This document shows positions 1 to 8,246 of a DNA stretch of 40,326 nt, one piece after another (position 1 is the stretch's first letter; the number at the start of each line of letters is the position of its first letter). The stretch comes from Lysobacteraceae bacterium 2PB. GTDB taxonomy: Bacteria; Pseudomonadota; Gammaproteobacteria; Xanthomonadales; Xanthomonadaceae. Location of the stretch: contig SCMT01000032.1 of NCBI GenBank assembly GCA_005502915.1, positions 1 through 40,326 on the forward strand. Reading direction: 5' to 3'. The notes under the pieces were generated by a model. That model was not told the origin of the DNA, made no database searches, and saw nothing but the letters and a program-made list of their open reading frames with translations. Both the position numbers and the translations under genes were made by a program.

Positions 1-1
1 G

Positions 2-1471
2 CAGGTCGCGCAGGCTGAGACCGCCATCGCCGCCGGCCAGCGCCCGGCGGTCGCGGCCGATTCGTACCTCGAAGTCGGCCCGATGATCGCCGACCTGGCG
101 ATGACCTACGACACCTGCGCCGCGCGCGTGACCAGCAGCCAGCGCCAGCGCTGGTCGGCCTACGCGCAGCAGGCGGTCTGGAACGTCTGGAACCACCAGA
201 ACGCGCGCTGGGGCAACACCTCGCACCCGTGGAGCGGCTGGTCGGTCGACAACCCGGGCAACAACTACTACTTCAGCTTCGTCGAAGCGACCATGATGTG
301 GGCGCTGGCCTCGCGCAATCCGACCTGGATGGCGCTGCTCAAGACCGACAAGCTGCCGAAGCTGGAGGCCTACTACCGCAACATGCCCACCGGCGGCAGC
401 CTCGAAGGCACCGGCTACGGCACCGCGCAGATGCGCCTGTTCGAGCTGTACCGCATCTGGCGCGACGCCACCGGCATCGACCTGGCCAACGTCAATCCGC
501 ACGCCACCAACACCATCCAGTGGTGGGTCCATGGGACCGTGCCGACGCGCACGCACTTCGCGCCGATCGGCGACCAGTCGCGCAACTCCGTGCCGGAGCT
601 GTACGACTACCACCGCCGGCTGATGCTGGAAGCGCGCAATCTCACCAACGACGCCTCGGCGCAGCGCATCGCGAGCTGGTGGCTGAACAACATCTCCGTC
701 CAGCAGATGGGCCAGGGCGCGAACTTCCGCTACGACCTGCTGCCGCCGGGCAGCAACGGCACCGCGCCCACCGCGCTGCACTACCACGGCAGCGCGACCG
801 GCCATCTGTTCGCGCGCAGCGGCTGGGACACCAATGCGATGTGGATGTCCTACGTCGCCGGGCCCTACAACGAAAGCCACGCCCACCAGGACCAGGGCGC
901 GTTCACGCTGTACGCGCGCGACTGGCTGGCGGTCACCGAGAACATCTGGAGCCGCAGCGGCATCCAGCAGGGCACCGAAGTGCACAACACGATGCGCTTC
1001 GAACGCAGCAACACCAGTACCGCGCAGTGCACCGCGCCGGCCAACGACCGCATCGTCCACCAGTGCGAATCGCCGCAGTCGGTCGCGACGATGACCGTCA
1101 CGCCCGGTGCCAACGGCGCGATCACCGTCGATTCGGACCTCACGCCGGTCTATCGCGGCAACCCGGCGCTGACCCGCTGGACCCGCAACCTGCAGTTCGC
1201 CAACCGCAGGTTGACCGTCCGCGACAACTTCACCCTGGGCTCGGGCACCACCGCCTTCTTCCAGGTGCAAGTGCCGGTGCAGCCCACGGTCAGCGGCAGC
1301 ACCGTCACCGCCGGCAACCTGCGGGTGCGCGTGCTGGAGCCGGCCAACGCCACGATCACGCTGCGCAACTGGAACACGGTCAACGCCAGCGAATTCACCA
1401 AGGGCTGGCGCATCGACATCGGCGGCGGCACCACCACCTACCTGGTGGAGCTGAGTGAAGTGACGCCCTGA
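2..1471 (+). CDS. Heparinase II/III-like polysaccharide lyase, 5' truncated
   Basis: The reading frame is open to the left edge of the window, so the N-terminus (signal peptide and start) is missing; a methionine at 83 is internal. About 490 residues are visible. The front half is an alpha/alpha-barrel-type segment rich in W, Y and R, including EGTGYGTAQMRLFELYRIW, which resembles the helical domain of alginate/heparin lyases. It is followed by a beta-rich half with the motif ESHAHQDQGAFTLYARDW, the H-x-H-x-D-x-G signature of the heparinase II/III C-terminal domain. The last ~100 residues are threonine/valine-rich beta strands. Family members cleave uronic-acid polysaccharides by beta-elimination and are usually periplasmic or secreted; substrate cannot be read from the sequence. 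A strong terminator follows 26 bases after the stop. Confidence 0.8.
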   Translation, partial: QVAQAETAIAAGQRPAVAADSYLEVGPMIADLAMTYDTCAARVTSSQRQRWSAYAQQAVWNVWNHQNARWGNTSHPWSGWSVDNPGNNYYFSFVEATMMWALASRNPTWMALLKTDKLPKLEAYYRNMPTGGSLEGTGYGTAQMRLFELYRIWRDATGIDLANVNPHATNTIQWWVHGTVPTRTHFAPIGDQSRNSVPELYDYHRRLMLEARNLTNDASAQRIASWWLNNISVQQMGQGANFRYDLLPPGSNGTAPTALHYHGSATGHLFARSGWDTNAMWMSYVAGPYNESHAHQDQGAFTLYARDWLAVTENIWSRSGIQQGTEVHNTMRFERSNTSTAQCTAPANDRIVHQCESPQSVATMTVTPGANGAITVDSDLTPVYRGNPALTRWTRNLQFANRRLTVRDNFTLGSGTTAFFQVQVPVQPTVSGSTVTAGNLRVRVLEPANATITLRNWNTVNASEFTKGWRIDIGGGTTTYLVELSEVTP

Positions 1472-1496
1472 CCCGCGCCGTTCCCTGCCTGCCCCC

Positions 1497-1527
1497 GCGA
1501 AACGCCCGGTCCTTCCGGGCGTTTCGC
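1497..1527 (+). terminator. Hairpin terminator after the polysaccharide lyase
   Basis: A perfect 13-bp inverted repeat (GCGAAACGCCCGG, loop TCCTT, CCGGGCGTTTCGC) begins 25 bases downstream of the lyase stop codon. The base of the stem supplies AAA on one side and TTT on the other, but there is no long T tract after it. It isolates the lyase from the repair operon that begins at 1684. Confidence 0.7.
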
Positions 1528-1683
1528 ATGAGGGCGATGCGTTTTCCTGACGGAATCCGGAACGCGGACGACTGCAGCATGTCGCCTGGACATGGATCGG
1601 CCTCGATGGCGCGACGACGTGGCTAGTATCGGGTTCCCGCAACCCGGCGCATCCGCCCGCGAACGCCGCCCGTATCGAACGCG

Positions 1684-2688
1684 ATGCCACAGGACCTGAT
1701 CGTGCAACGGCCGGAAGGCCTCTACTGCCCCGCGGGCGATTTCCACATCGACCCGTGGCGCCCGGTCGCGCGCGCGGTCATCACCCATGGCCATGGCGAT
1801 CATGCGCGCGTCGGCATGGGCGAATACCACGTCGCGCGCGCCGGCCTCCCGATCCTGCAGTGGCGGCTGGGCGACCAGCACTACCACGCATACGAATACG
1901 GGGAGGCCTTCCGCATCGGTGCGGCGCGCGTCTCGCTGCATCCCGCGGGGCACGTGCTCGGCTCGGCGCAGGTGCGGATCGAGGTCGACGGCGAGGTCTG
2001 GGTGGCGTCGGGCGACTACAAGCGCCAACCCGACCCGACCTGCGCGCCGTTCGAGGTCGTGCCCTGCGACACCTTCGTCACCGAAGCCACCTTCGGCCTG
2101 CCGATCTACCGCTGGCCCGACACCGCCGAGGTCGCGCGCGACATCGTCGCCTGGCGCGACGAATGCGCGGCCGAGGGCGTGGCGGCGGTGCTGTTCTGCT
2201 ACGCGCTGGGCAAGGCGCAGCGGCTGCTCGCGGAGCTGCGCGCGTTCACCGACCAACCCGCCTGGCTGCACGGCGCGCTGGTGCCGGGCGTCGAGGTGTA
2301 TCGGCGAGCCGGCATCGCCCTGCTTGAAACGCAACCGGTGGTGGAGGCCGGGCGTGGCGCCGGTGTCGCGGAACGATTCGCCGGGCAGCTGGTGCTGGCA
2401 CCGCCTTCCGCCGCCGGCAGCCCGTGGATGCGGCGCTTCCGCCGCGCGCAGACCGGCTTCGCCTCGGGCTGGATGCTGATCCGCGGCAACCGCCGACGGC
2501 GCAACGTCGATCGCGGCTTCGTCGTCTCCGACCACGCCGACTGGCCCGCGCTGCTGCGCACGGTGCGCGAGACCGGCGCGCGCCGGGTCATCGCCACGCA
2601 CGGCAACACCGAGGCGCTGGTGCGCACGCTCGCCGACGCGGGCGTGGACGCCGGCAACTTCCGCACCGACTACGGCGGCGACGACTGA
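1684..2688 (+). CDS. Ligase-associated DNA exonuclease (metallo-beta-lactamase fold)
   Basis: 334 residues. The metal-binding signature THGHGDH lies at residues 34-40, followed by a conserved HPAGHVLGSA, GDYKRQPDP, VTEATFGLP and, near the C-terminus, VVSDHADW and ATHGNTEAL. This is the arrangement of the beta-CASP/metallo-beta-lactamase nucleases annotated as ligase-associated DNA exonuclease or mRNA 3'-end-processing-like factor. It probably trims DNA ends before sealing by the ligase encoded next. The stop TGA overlaps the ligase ATG (TGATG), so the two are translationally coupled. The ATG at 1684 has no clear Shine-Dalgarno sequence. A TAGTAT (1624-1629) could be a -10 element, but no good -35 is visible, so I do not call a promoter. 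A small inverted repeat CGGGTT/AACCCG (1630-1646) lies just after it. Confidence 0.9.
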   Translation: MPQDLIVQRPEGLYCPAGDFHIDPWRPVARAVITHGHGDHARVGMGEYHVARAGLPILQWRLGDQHYHAYEYGEAFRIGAARVSLHPAGHVLGSAQVRIEVDGEVWVASGDYKRQPDPTCAPFEVVPCDTFVTEATFGLPIYRWPDTAEVARDIVAWRDECAAEGVAAVLFCYALGKAQRLLAELRAFTDQPAWLHGALVPGVEVYRRAGIALLETQPVVEAGRGAGVAERFAGQLVLAPPSAAGSPWMRRFRRAQTGFASGWMLIRGNRRRRNVDRGFVVSDHADWPALLRTVRETGARRVIATHGNTEALVRTLADAGVDAGNFRTDYGGDD

Positions 2689-4298
2689 TGCAGCGCTTCG
2701 CCGAACTCTACCGCCGGCTCGACCGCAGCACCGCGACGCTGGACAAGCGCGCCGCGCTGCTCGACTACTTCCGCACCGCGCCGCTGCGCGACGCCGCCTG
2801 GGCGCTGTGGCTGCTCAGCGGCGGCAAGATCGGCGGCGCCGGGGCGCGGATCGCGGGCAGCGCAGAACTGCGCGCCTGGATCGCGGAGGAAAGCGCGACG
2901 CCACCGTGGCTGGTCGATGCGTCGTACGAGCAGGTCGGCGACCTCGCCGAAACGCTGGCGCTGCTGCTGGACGACCCGCCCGCCGACAACCTCGACGTGG
3001 TGCCGCTGCATGTCTGGATCGAACGCCTGCTCGCCGTGGCCGGTCGCGACGAAGCGCTGCGACGCGAGGCCGTGGTGCACGGCTGGCGCCACCTCGACCG
3101 CGAAGGCCGTCTGGTCTTCAACAAGCTGCTGACCGGCGCGCTGCGCATCGGCGTGTCGCAGCGCATGGTGCAGCAGGCGCTCGCGGAGCTGTCGGGCGTC
3201 GACATCGCCCTGATCGCGCAGCGCATGCTCGGCCGCTGGACGCCGTCGGAGAGCTTCCTGCGCAACCTGCTGTCGACGCAGGCGCTGCCGGGCGATCGCG
3301 CGCAGCCCTATCCCTTCTTCCTCGCCTCGCCGCTGGAGGCCGAGGCCGCGTCGCTCGGCGCCATCGACGACTGGCTGCTCGAGTGGAAATGGGACGGCAT
3401 CCGCCTGCAGCTGATCCGGCGCGACGAGGACATCGCGCTGTGGTCCCGCGGCGAGGAACGGCTGGACGGCCGCTTCCCCGAGATCGAACGCGCGGCGGCC
3501 CTGCTGGCGCGCAATGCCGTGCTCGACGGCGAACTGCTGGTCTGGCACCCGGACGCGCCGATGCCCGCGCCGTTCGCCTCGCTGCAGACCCGCATCCAGC
3601 GCCTGAAGCCCGGCGCGAAATCGCTGGCCGAGCATCCCGCGCGGATGCTCGCCTACGACCTGCTCGAACTCGACGGACAGGATCTGCGCGCGCGACCGCT
3701 GCAGGAGCGCCGCGCGCTTCTCGAAGCGCTGTGGGCCGACAGCCCGGACGCGCAGGCGCGCATCGCGCTGTCGCCGTCGGTCGATGCACGCGACTGGGAT
3801 GCCGCCGCGACGCTGCGCGAACAAGCGCGCACGCGCGGCGTCGAAGGCCTGATGCTCAAGCGGCGCGCGTCCGTCTACCAGGTCGGGCGCAAGCGCGGCG
3901 ACTGGTGGAAATGGAAGATCGATCCGCTCACCGTCGACGCCGTGCTGCTGTACGCGCAGGCGGGCCACGGCCGGCGCAGCACGCTCTACACCGACTACAC
4001 CTTCGGCGTCTGGGACGGCGAAGCGCTGGTGCCGGTGGCCAAGGCCTACTCCGGCCTGGACGATCGCGAAATCCTCGAACTCGACCGCTGGATCCGCGCC
4101 AACACGCTCGAACGCTTCGGGCCGGTGCGTTCGGTGCGCGCGCACCACGTCTTCGAACTCGGCTTCGAGGGCGTGAACGTGTCCACGCGGCACAAGTCCG
4201 GCGTCGCGGTGCGCTTCCCGCGCATCCTGCGCTGGCGTCGCGACAAGGCGCCAGTAGATGCCGATCGCATCGACGCGCTGCGGGCGCTCGCACGATGA
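2688..4298 (+). CDS. ATP-dependent DNA ligase of the Exo-Lig-Lhr-MPE cluster
   Basis: 536 residues. The start is the ATG that overlaps the exonuclease stop; the longer open frame that runs upstream is antisense-like shadow inside the exonuclease. The N-terminal ~210 residues form the DNA-binding domain typical of LigB/LigI-like enzymes. The nucleotidyltransferase motif I is EWKWDGIRL with the adenylated lysine at about K234, followed by WSRGEERLDGRFPE (motif III region) and by EGLMLKR and WWKWKIDPLTVD (motifs IV/V). The C-terminal OB domain ends near FPRILRWRRDK. The enzyme seals nicks using ATP, in contrast to the NAD-dependent LigA used in replication. It overlaps the helicase gene by four bases (ATGA). 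Repair role is inferred from the cluster. Confidence 0.93.
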   Translation: MQRFAELYRRLDRSTATLDKRAALLDYFRTAPLRDAAWALWLLSGGKIGGAGARIAGSAELRAWIAEESATPPWLVDASYEQVGDLAETLALLLDDPPADNLDVVPLHVWIERLLAVAGRDEALRREAVVHGWRHLDREGRLVFNKLLTGALRIGVSQRMVQQALAELSGVDIALIAQRMLGRWTPSESFLRNLLSTQALPGDRAQPYPFFLASPLEAEAASLGAIDDWLLEWKWDGIRLQLIRRDEDIALWSRGEERLDGRFPEIERAAALLARNAVLDGELLVWHPDAPMPAPFASLQTRIQRLKPGAKSLAEHPARMLAYDLLELDGQDLRARPLQERRALLEALWADSPDAQARIALSPSVDARDWDAAATLREQARTRGVEGLMLKRRASVYQVGRKRGDWWKWKIDPLTVDAVLLYAQAGHGRRSTLYTDYTFGVWDGEALVPVAKAYSGLDDREILELDRWIRANTLERFGPVRSVRAHHVFELGFEGVNVSTRHKSGVAVRFPRILRWRRDKAPVDADRIDALRALAR

Positions 4299-6808
4299 GC
4301 GCGCGCGCATCGACGCGCAAGGCGCGCAGCGCGCCACCCCAGCCGCCATCGCGCGCGATCACCGCGACGGCGGCGATGCGCACATTGCGCGACTGGTTCG
4401 CGACGCGCGGCTGGTCGCCGCTGCCGTTCCAGCGCGAGGCCTGGACGCGCTATCTCGCCGGCGAAAGCGGGCTGATCCACACGCCGACCGGCAGCGGCAA
4501 GACCCTCGCGGCGTTCGGCGGTCCCTTGCTCGACGCGCTGCGCGGCAACACGGCGCCCGGCGCGCGTGCACCGGGGCCGACGCTGCTGTGGGTGACGCCG
4601 CTGCGCGCGCTGGCCAACGACACCGTGCGCGCCCTGCGCGAACCCGTCGATGCGCTCGGCCTGCCGTGGACGGTGGGCATGCGCACCGGCGACGCCAGCG
4701 CGCGCGAGAAGCGCCTCGCGCGGGCGGGCAAGCTCGACGTGCTGGTGATCACCCCCGAGTCGCTCGCCCTGCTGCTGTCGTACGACGACACGCCGGCGCA
4801 GCTGCAGGGCCTGCGCGGCGTGATCGTCGACGAGTGGCACGAACTGATCGGCAACAAGCGCGGCACGCTGTTGCAGCTCTGTCTGGCGCGGCTGCGCGCG
4901 CTGTCGCCGACGCTGCGCACCTGGGGCCTGTCCGCGACGCTCGGCAACCTCGACGAAGCCCGCGACGCGCTGCTGCCCCATGCGCCCGGCGCCGCGATCG
5001 TCAGCGGCCCCGCGCCGCGCCGGGTGTCGATCGAGACCCTGCTACCCGGCGAGCGCGAACGTTTTCCGTGGGCCGGCCACCTGGGACTGTCGCAGCTGCC
5101 GCGCGTGGTCGCGATGCTGGCCCAGGCACGGACTTCGCTGCTGTTCGCCAACACGCGCGCGCAGGCCGAGCTGTGGCATCGCGCGCTGGAGTCGGTGTGG
5201 CCGCATGCGCCGGAAACGCTGGCGCTGCACCACGGCTCGCTGGATCCCAAGCTGCGCCGCGCCGTGGAAGACGGCCTGCGCGAAGGCCGGATCCGCTGCG
5301 CCGTGGCCACGTCCAGCCTCGACCTGGGCGTCGACTTCCCCGCCGTCGACCAGGTGCTGCAGATCGGCAGCCCCAAGGGCATGTCGCGACTGCTGCAACG
5401 CGCCGGGCGCGCGCGGCATCGCCCAGGCGAAGCCGGTGCGATCGTCTGCGTGCCGACGCATGCGCTGGAGCTGGCCGAATACGCGGCCGCGCGCGTCGCC
5501 CTCGCTGGTGGACGCATCGAAGCGCGCCCGCCGCCACGACTCGCGCTGGACGTGCTCGCGCAGCATTGCGTGACGCTGGCGCTGGGCGGCGGCTTCGACG
5601 CCGACGCGCTGTATGCCGAAGTGACCGGCACCCATGCCTACGCCACGCTGACCCGCGCGCAGTGGCACGCCGTGCTCGCCTTCATTGTCGAAGGCGGCAG
5701 CGCGCTGTCGCACTATCCCGAATACCGCCGCGTGGTCCGCGACGAGGACGGGATGTACCGGGTGCACGAACGGCGCATCGCGTTCCGCCACCGCCTGTCG
5801 ATCGGCACCATCGCCAGCGACGCGGGCATGGCGGTGAAATTCCTCAAGGGCGGCAGCCTCGGCTCGGTGGAGGAAAGCTTCATCGGCCGGCTGCGCCCGG
5901 GCGACCGCTTCCAGTTCGCCGGCCGCACCCTCGAACTCGCGCGCGTGCGCGACCTGACCGCCTATGTGCGCCTCGCCAAGCCGGGCGACGGCGCGGTGCC
6001 GCGCTGGCAGGGCGGACGGATGCCGCTGTCGACCGAACTCGGCCGCGAGGTCGAAGCCGTGCTGTCCGGCGCAAGCGCTAGGGACGCGCCGGAGATGCGC
6101 GCGCTGGCGCCGATCCTCGCGCTGCAGTCGCGGCTGTCGTCGCTGCCGCGCCCGGGCATGCTGCTCGCGGAATGGTTCGAGGCCCGCGACGGACAGCACC
6201 TGTGCGTGTTCCCGTTCGCCGGGCGTGCCGTGCACGAAGGACTCGCCGCGCTGATGGCGCGACGCTGGGGCCGCCTCGCGCCGAACACCTTCGGCTTCGC
6301 CGCGAACGACTACGGGCTGATCCTGTCGATGCAGGCGAAGACCGCGATCGATGCCGACGGCCTGCGCGCGTTGCTCGATCCGGCGCAGCTGGTCGACGAC
6401 CTGCGCGAAGGCGCGAACCTCGCCGAGCTCTCGCGACGCCAGTTCCGCGAGATCGCGCGCATCGCCGGCCTGCTGCCGCCCTCGCTGCCCGGCGGCGCGC
6501 CGCGTTCGATGCGCCAGCTGCAGGCCTCCGCCGGCCTGCTGTTCGACGTGCTGTCGCGCCACGATCCCGGCCACGTGCTGCTCGCGCAGGCCGAGGCGGA
6601 AGTGCTCGCGAACACGCTCGACCTGCCGGCGCTGGACGCCTGCCTGCGCGATTGCGCGACGCGCGGCATCGACCTGCACCGGCCCAGGTCGTTCACGCCG
6701 CTGTCGTTCCCGCTCTGGGCCGAGGCGCTGCGCGGCCAGCTCAGCACCGAGGACTGGAAGACGCGGGTGCAGCGCGCGGCGGCCCGCCTGGAACAGCGGC
6801 ATGGCTGA
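4295..6808 (+). CDS. Lhr-type DEXH helicase (ligase-associated)
   Basis: 837 residues. Walker A TPTGSGKT with K69, followed by the family-typical DEWH box at 179-182 and GLSATLGNL (motif III). The second RecA domain has LLFANTRAQAELW, ATSSLDLGVDFPAVDQVLQIG and LQRAGRARHRPGE (motifs IV-VI). A large C-terminal winged-helix/beta-barrel portion follows, matching the length of the Lhr core. Known family members are ATP-dependent 3'-to-5' translocases that unwind RNA:DNA or DNA duplexes. The start is the ATG overlapping the ligase stop; the following gene overlaps its 3' end by eight bases. The N-terminal ~30 residues are arginine/alanine-rich and probably disordered; a second methionine at residue 28 is an alternative start. 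Confidence 0.93.
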   Translation: MSARASTRKARSAPPQPPSRAITATAAMRTLRDWFATRGWSPLPFQREAWTRYLAGESGLIHTPTGSGKTLAAFGGPLLDALRGNTAPGARAPGPTLLWVTPLRALANDTVRALREPVDALGLPWTVGMRTGDASAREKRLARAGKLDVLVITPESLALLLSYDDTPAQLQGLRGVIVDEWHELIGNKRGTLLQLCLARLRALSPTLRTWGLSATLGNLDEARDALLPHAPGAAIVSGPAPRRVSIETLLPGERERFPWAGHLGLSQLPRVVAMLAQARTSLLFANTRAQAELWHRALESVWPHAPETLALHHGSLDPKLRRAVEDGLREGRIRCAVATSSLDLGVDFPAVDQVLQIGSPKGMSRLLQRAGRARHRPGEAGAIVCVPTHALELAEYAAARVALAGGRIEARPPPRLALDVLAQHCVTLALGGGFDADALYAEVTGTHAYATLTRAQWHAVLAFIVEGGSALSHYPEYRRVVRDEDGMYRVHERRIAFRHRLSIGTIASDAGMAVKFLKGGSLGSVEESFIGRLRPGDRFQFAGRTLELARVRDLTAYVRLAKPGDGAVPRWQGGRMPLSTELGREVEAVLSGASARDAPEMRALAPILALQSRLSSLPRPGMLLAEWFEARDGQHLCVFPFAGRAVHEGLAALMARRWGRLAPNTFGFAANDYGLILSMQAKTAIDADGLRALLDPAQLVDDLREGANLAELSRRQFREIARIAGLLPPSLPGGAPRSMRQLQASAGLLFDVLSRHDPGHVLLAQAEAEVLANTLDLPALDACLRDCATRGIDLHRPRSFTPLSFPLWAEALRGQLSTEDWKTRVQRAAARLEQRHG

Positions 6809-7436
6809 GCGCCTCGTCGTCGACATCGCCGGCGAGCGCATGCACCTGCTCGCCGATCGCGCACTGTTCTGGCCCGCGCGCGGACGCCTGCTGATCGCCG
6901 ACCTGCACCTCGGCAAGGGCGACGTGTTCCGCGCCGCAGGCATCGCGCTGCCCAGCGGCGGGACCGCGCACGATCTCGCGCGCCTCGATCGCCTGATCGC
7001 CGCGACCGCCGCGCGCGAACTGTGGATCCTCGGCGACCTGCTGCACGGCGCGACCCATCACGCGCGCTGGCGCGAAGGCTGGGACCGCTGGCGCAGCGCG
7101 CACGCCGGCCTGCGCATCGCCGCGCTGCGCGGCAACCACGACCGCCACCGCGACGACGCGGCGCTGGACATCGATGCGCTGGGCGAATCCGTGGCCGAGG
7201 ATGGCCTGCTGCTGCGCCACGAACCGCTGCCGGATCCCGCGCATCACGTCATCGCCGGACACCTGCACCCTGCGCTGCGCCTGCCCGGCATCCGCCGCGC
7301 GCTGCCGGGCTTCTGGCTGCGTCCCGGCTTGACCGTGCTGCCGGCGTTCTCTGCGTTCACCGGCGGCCAGGCCATCGAACGCGATCGCGGAGACCGGTTC
7401 GCGGTCTGCACCGAAGGCCAGGTCCTCTTGGTCTGA
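6801..7436 (+). CDS. Ligase-associated metallophosphoesterase (MPE/PdeM-like)
   Basis: 211 residues, calcineurin-like phosphoesterase. The metal ligands appear in order: ADLHLGKGD (D34, H36), LGDLLHG (D79), GNHD (112-114), RHEP (H140) and AGHLHP (H154, H156). That is a full binuclear metal site. In the cluster described from Pseudomonas the homologue is a Mn-dependent DNA endonuclease/phosphodiesterase; I transfer that function by context and motifs. The ATG at 6801 lies inside the end of the helicase gene (8-base overlap), completing a chain of overlapping genes from 1684 to 7436. It converges on the polysaccharide operon, whose last stop is 36 bases away. Confidence 0.9.
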   Translation: MAERLVVDIAGERMHLLADRALFWPARGRLLIADLHLGKGDVFRAAGIALPSGGTAHDLARLDRLIAATAARELWILGDLLHGATHHARWREGWDRWRSAHAGLRIAALRGNHDRHRDDAALDIDALGESVAEDGLLLRHEPLPDPAHHVIAGHLHPALRLPGIRRALPGFWLRPGLTVLPAFSAFTGGQAIERDRGDRFAVCTEGQVLLV

Positions 7437-7439
7437 GCC

Positions 7440-7454
7440 TCGCCGTCGCGGCGA
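7440..7454. terminator. Small hairpin between convergent operons
   Basis: TCGCCG/CGGCGA with a 3-base loop sits in the 36-base gap between the phosphoesterase stop and the opposite glycosyltransferase stop. It could act in both directions, but the stem is only 6 bp and has no T tract. Confidence 0.25.
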
Positions 7455-7472
7455 CAGCGCGCGACGACGCGC

Positions 7473-8246
7473 TCAGCGCCGCTTCGCCACCGCGATCGCG
7501 GCGTAGTGGGCGAAATACCAGGCGGCGCGCAGGGGGTCGAGTTTCTCGACCTCGCGGTAGATGGACCACTGCCAGCGCGCGGCCTTGCGCTTGTCGGCGG
7601 ACAGCGAGCCGGTGCGCACGAGGTAGTCGGCGAGCGGTTCGGTGGACGGCACGCGGCGGGCGATGCCGGCCCGCTTGACCATCGCCAGCCAGAACACGTA
7701 GTCCTCGTGGCCGATCTTCTCGAAGCGGCCGTCGCCGATGCGGCGGTCGTACAGGCCGGTGAGGTTGCCGATGCGATTGCTCCTGAGCATCGCGGCGTGG
7801 TCGGCTTCGGCCGGCGGCACGACCACCGACAGCGTGTTGCCGGTTTCGTCGAAGCGGCGATACGCGGTATAGCTGATCGCGCTGCCGGTGGCGGCCATGT
7901 GCGCGAGCTGGATGGCCAGCTTGTCCGGATGCCAGCGGTCGTCGCTGTCGAGGAAGGCGATGTGGGTGCCGGTGGCGGCTTCGATGCCGGCGTTGCGCGC
8001 GGCGGCGACGCCGCCGTTCTTCGCCTGGCGGATCGGCACCACGCAGGGCTCGCGCGCGGCGGCATCGCGGATGAGTTCCCAGGTCGCATCGTTCGAGCAG
8101 TCGTCGACGACGATCAGTTCGACATCGGCGTGGGTCTGTGCGAACACCGAGTCCATCGAAGCCTGCAGCGTGGCGGCGGCATTCCAGGCCGGCATCACCA
8201 CGCTGACGCGGGCACGCGAAGACGTCCCTCCTGCGTGCGCGCTCAT
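7473..8246 (-). CDS. Family 2 glycosyltransferase
   Basis: 257 residues, GT-A fold. N-terminal VSVVMPAWNAAATLQ and VDDCSND (47-53) bind the nucleotide sugar, NGGVAAARNAGI follows, and the metal-binding DSDD is at 100-103. Length and the C-terminal region with two tryptophan-rich helices are typical of EPS glycosyltransferases. The start ATG overlaps the stop of the preceding gene (ATGA), so it is the last gene of the polysaccharide operon. It probably adds one sugar of the repeat unit on the cytoplasmic face. The sugar is unknown. Confidence 0.9.
   Translation of the reverse strand: MSAHAGGTSSRARVSVVMPAWNAAATLQASMDSVFAQTHADVELIVVDDCSNDATWELIRDAAAREPCVVPIRQAKNGGVAAARNAGIEAATGTHIAFLDSDDRWHPDKLAIQLAHMAATGSAISYTAYRRFDETGNTLSVVVPPAEADHAAMLRSNRIGNLTGLYDRRIGDGRFEKIGHEDYVFWLAMVKRAGIARRVPSTEPLADYLVRTGSLSADKRKAARWQWSIYREVEKLDPLRAAWYFAHYAAIAVAKRR

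Noticed and set aside
1601-1629. Promoter of the repair operon with TAGTAT as -10
   Set aside because: The -10-like hexamer is present, but the -35 region at the right spacing does not resemble the consensus.
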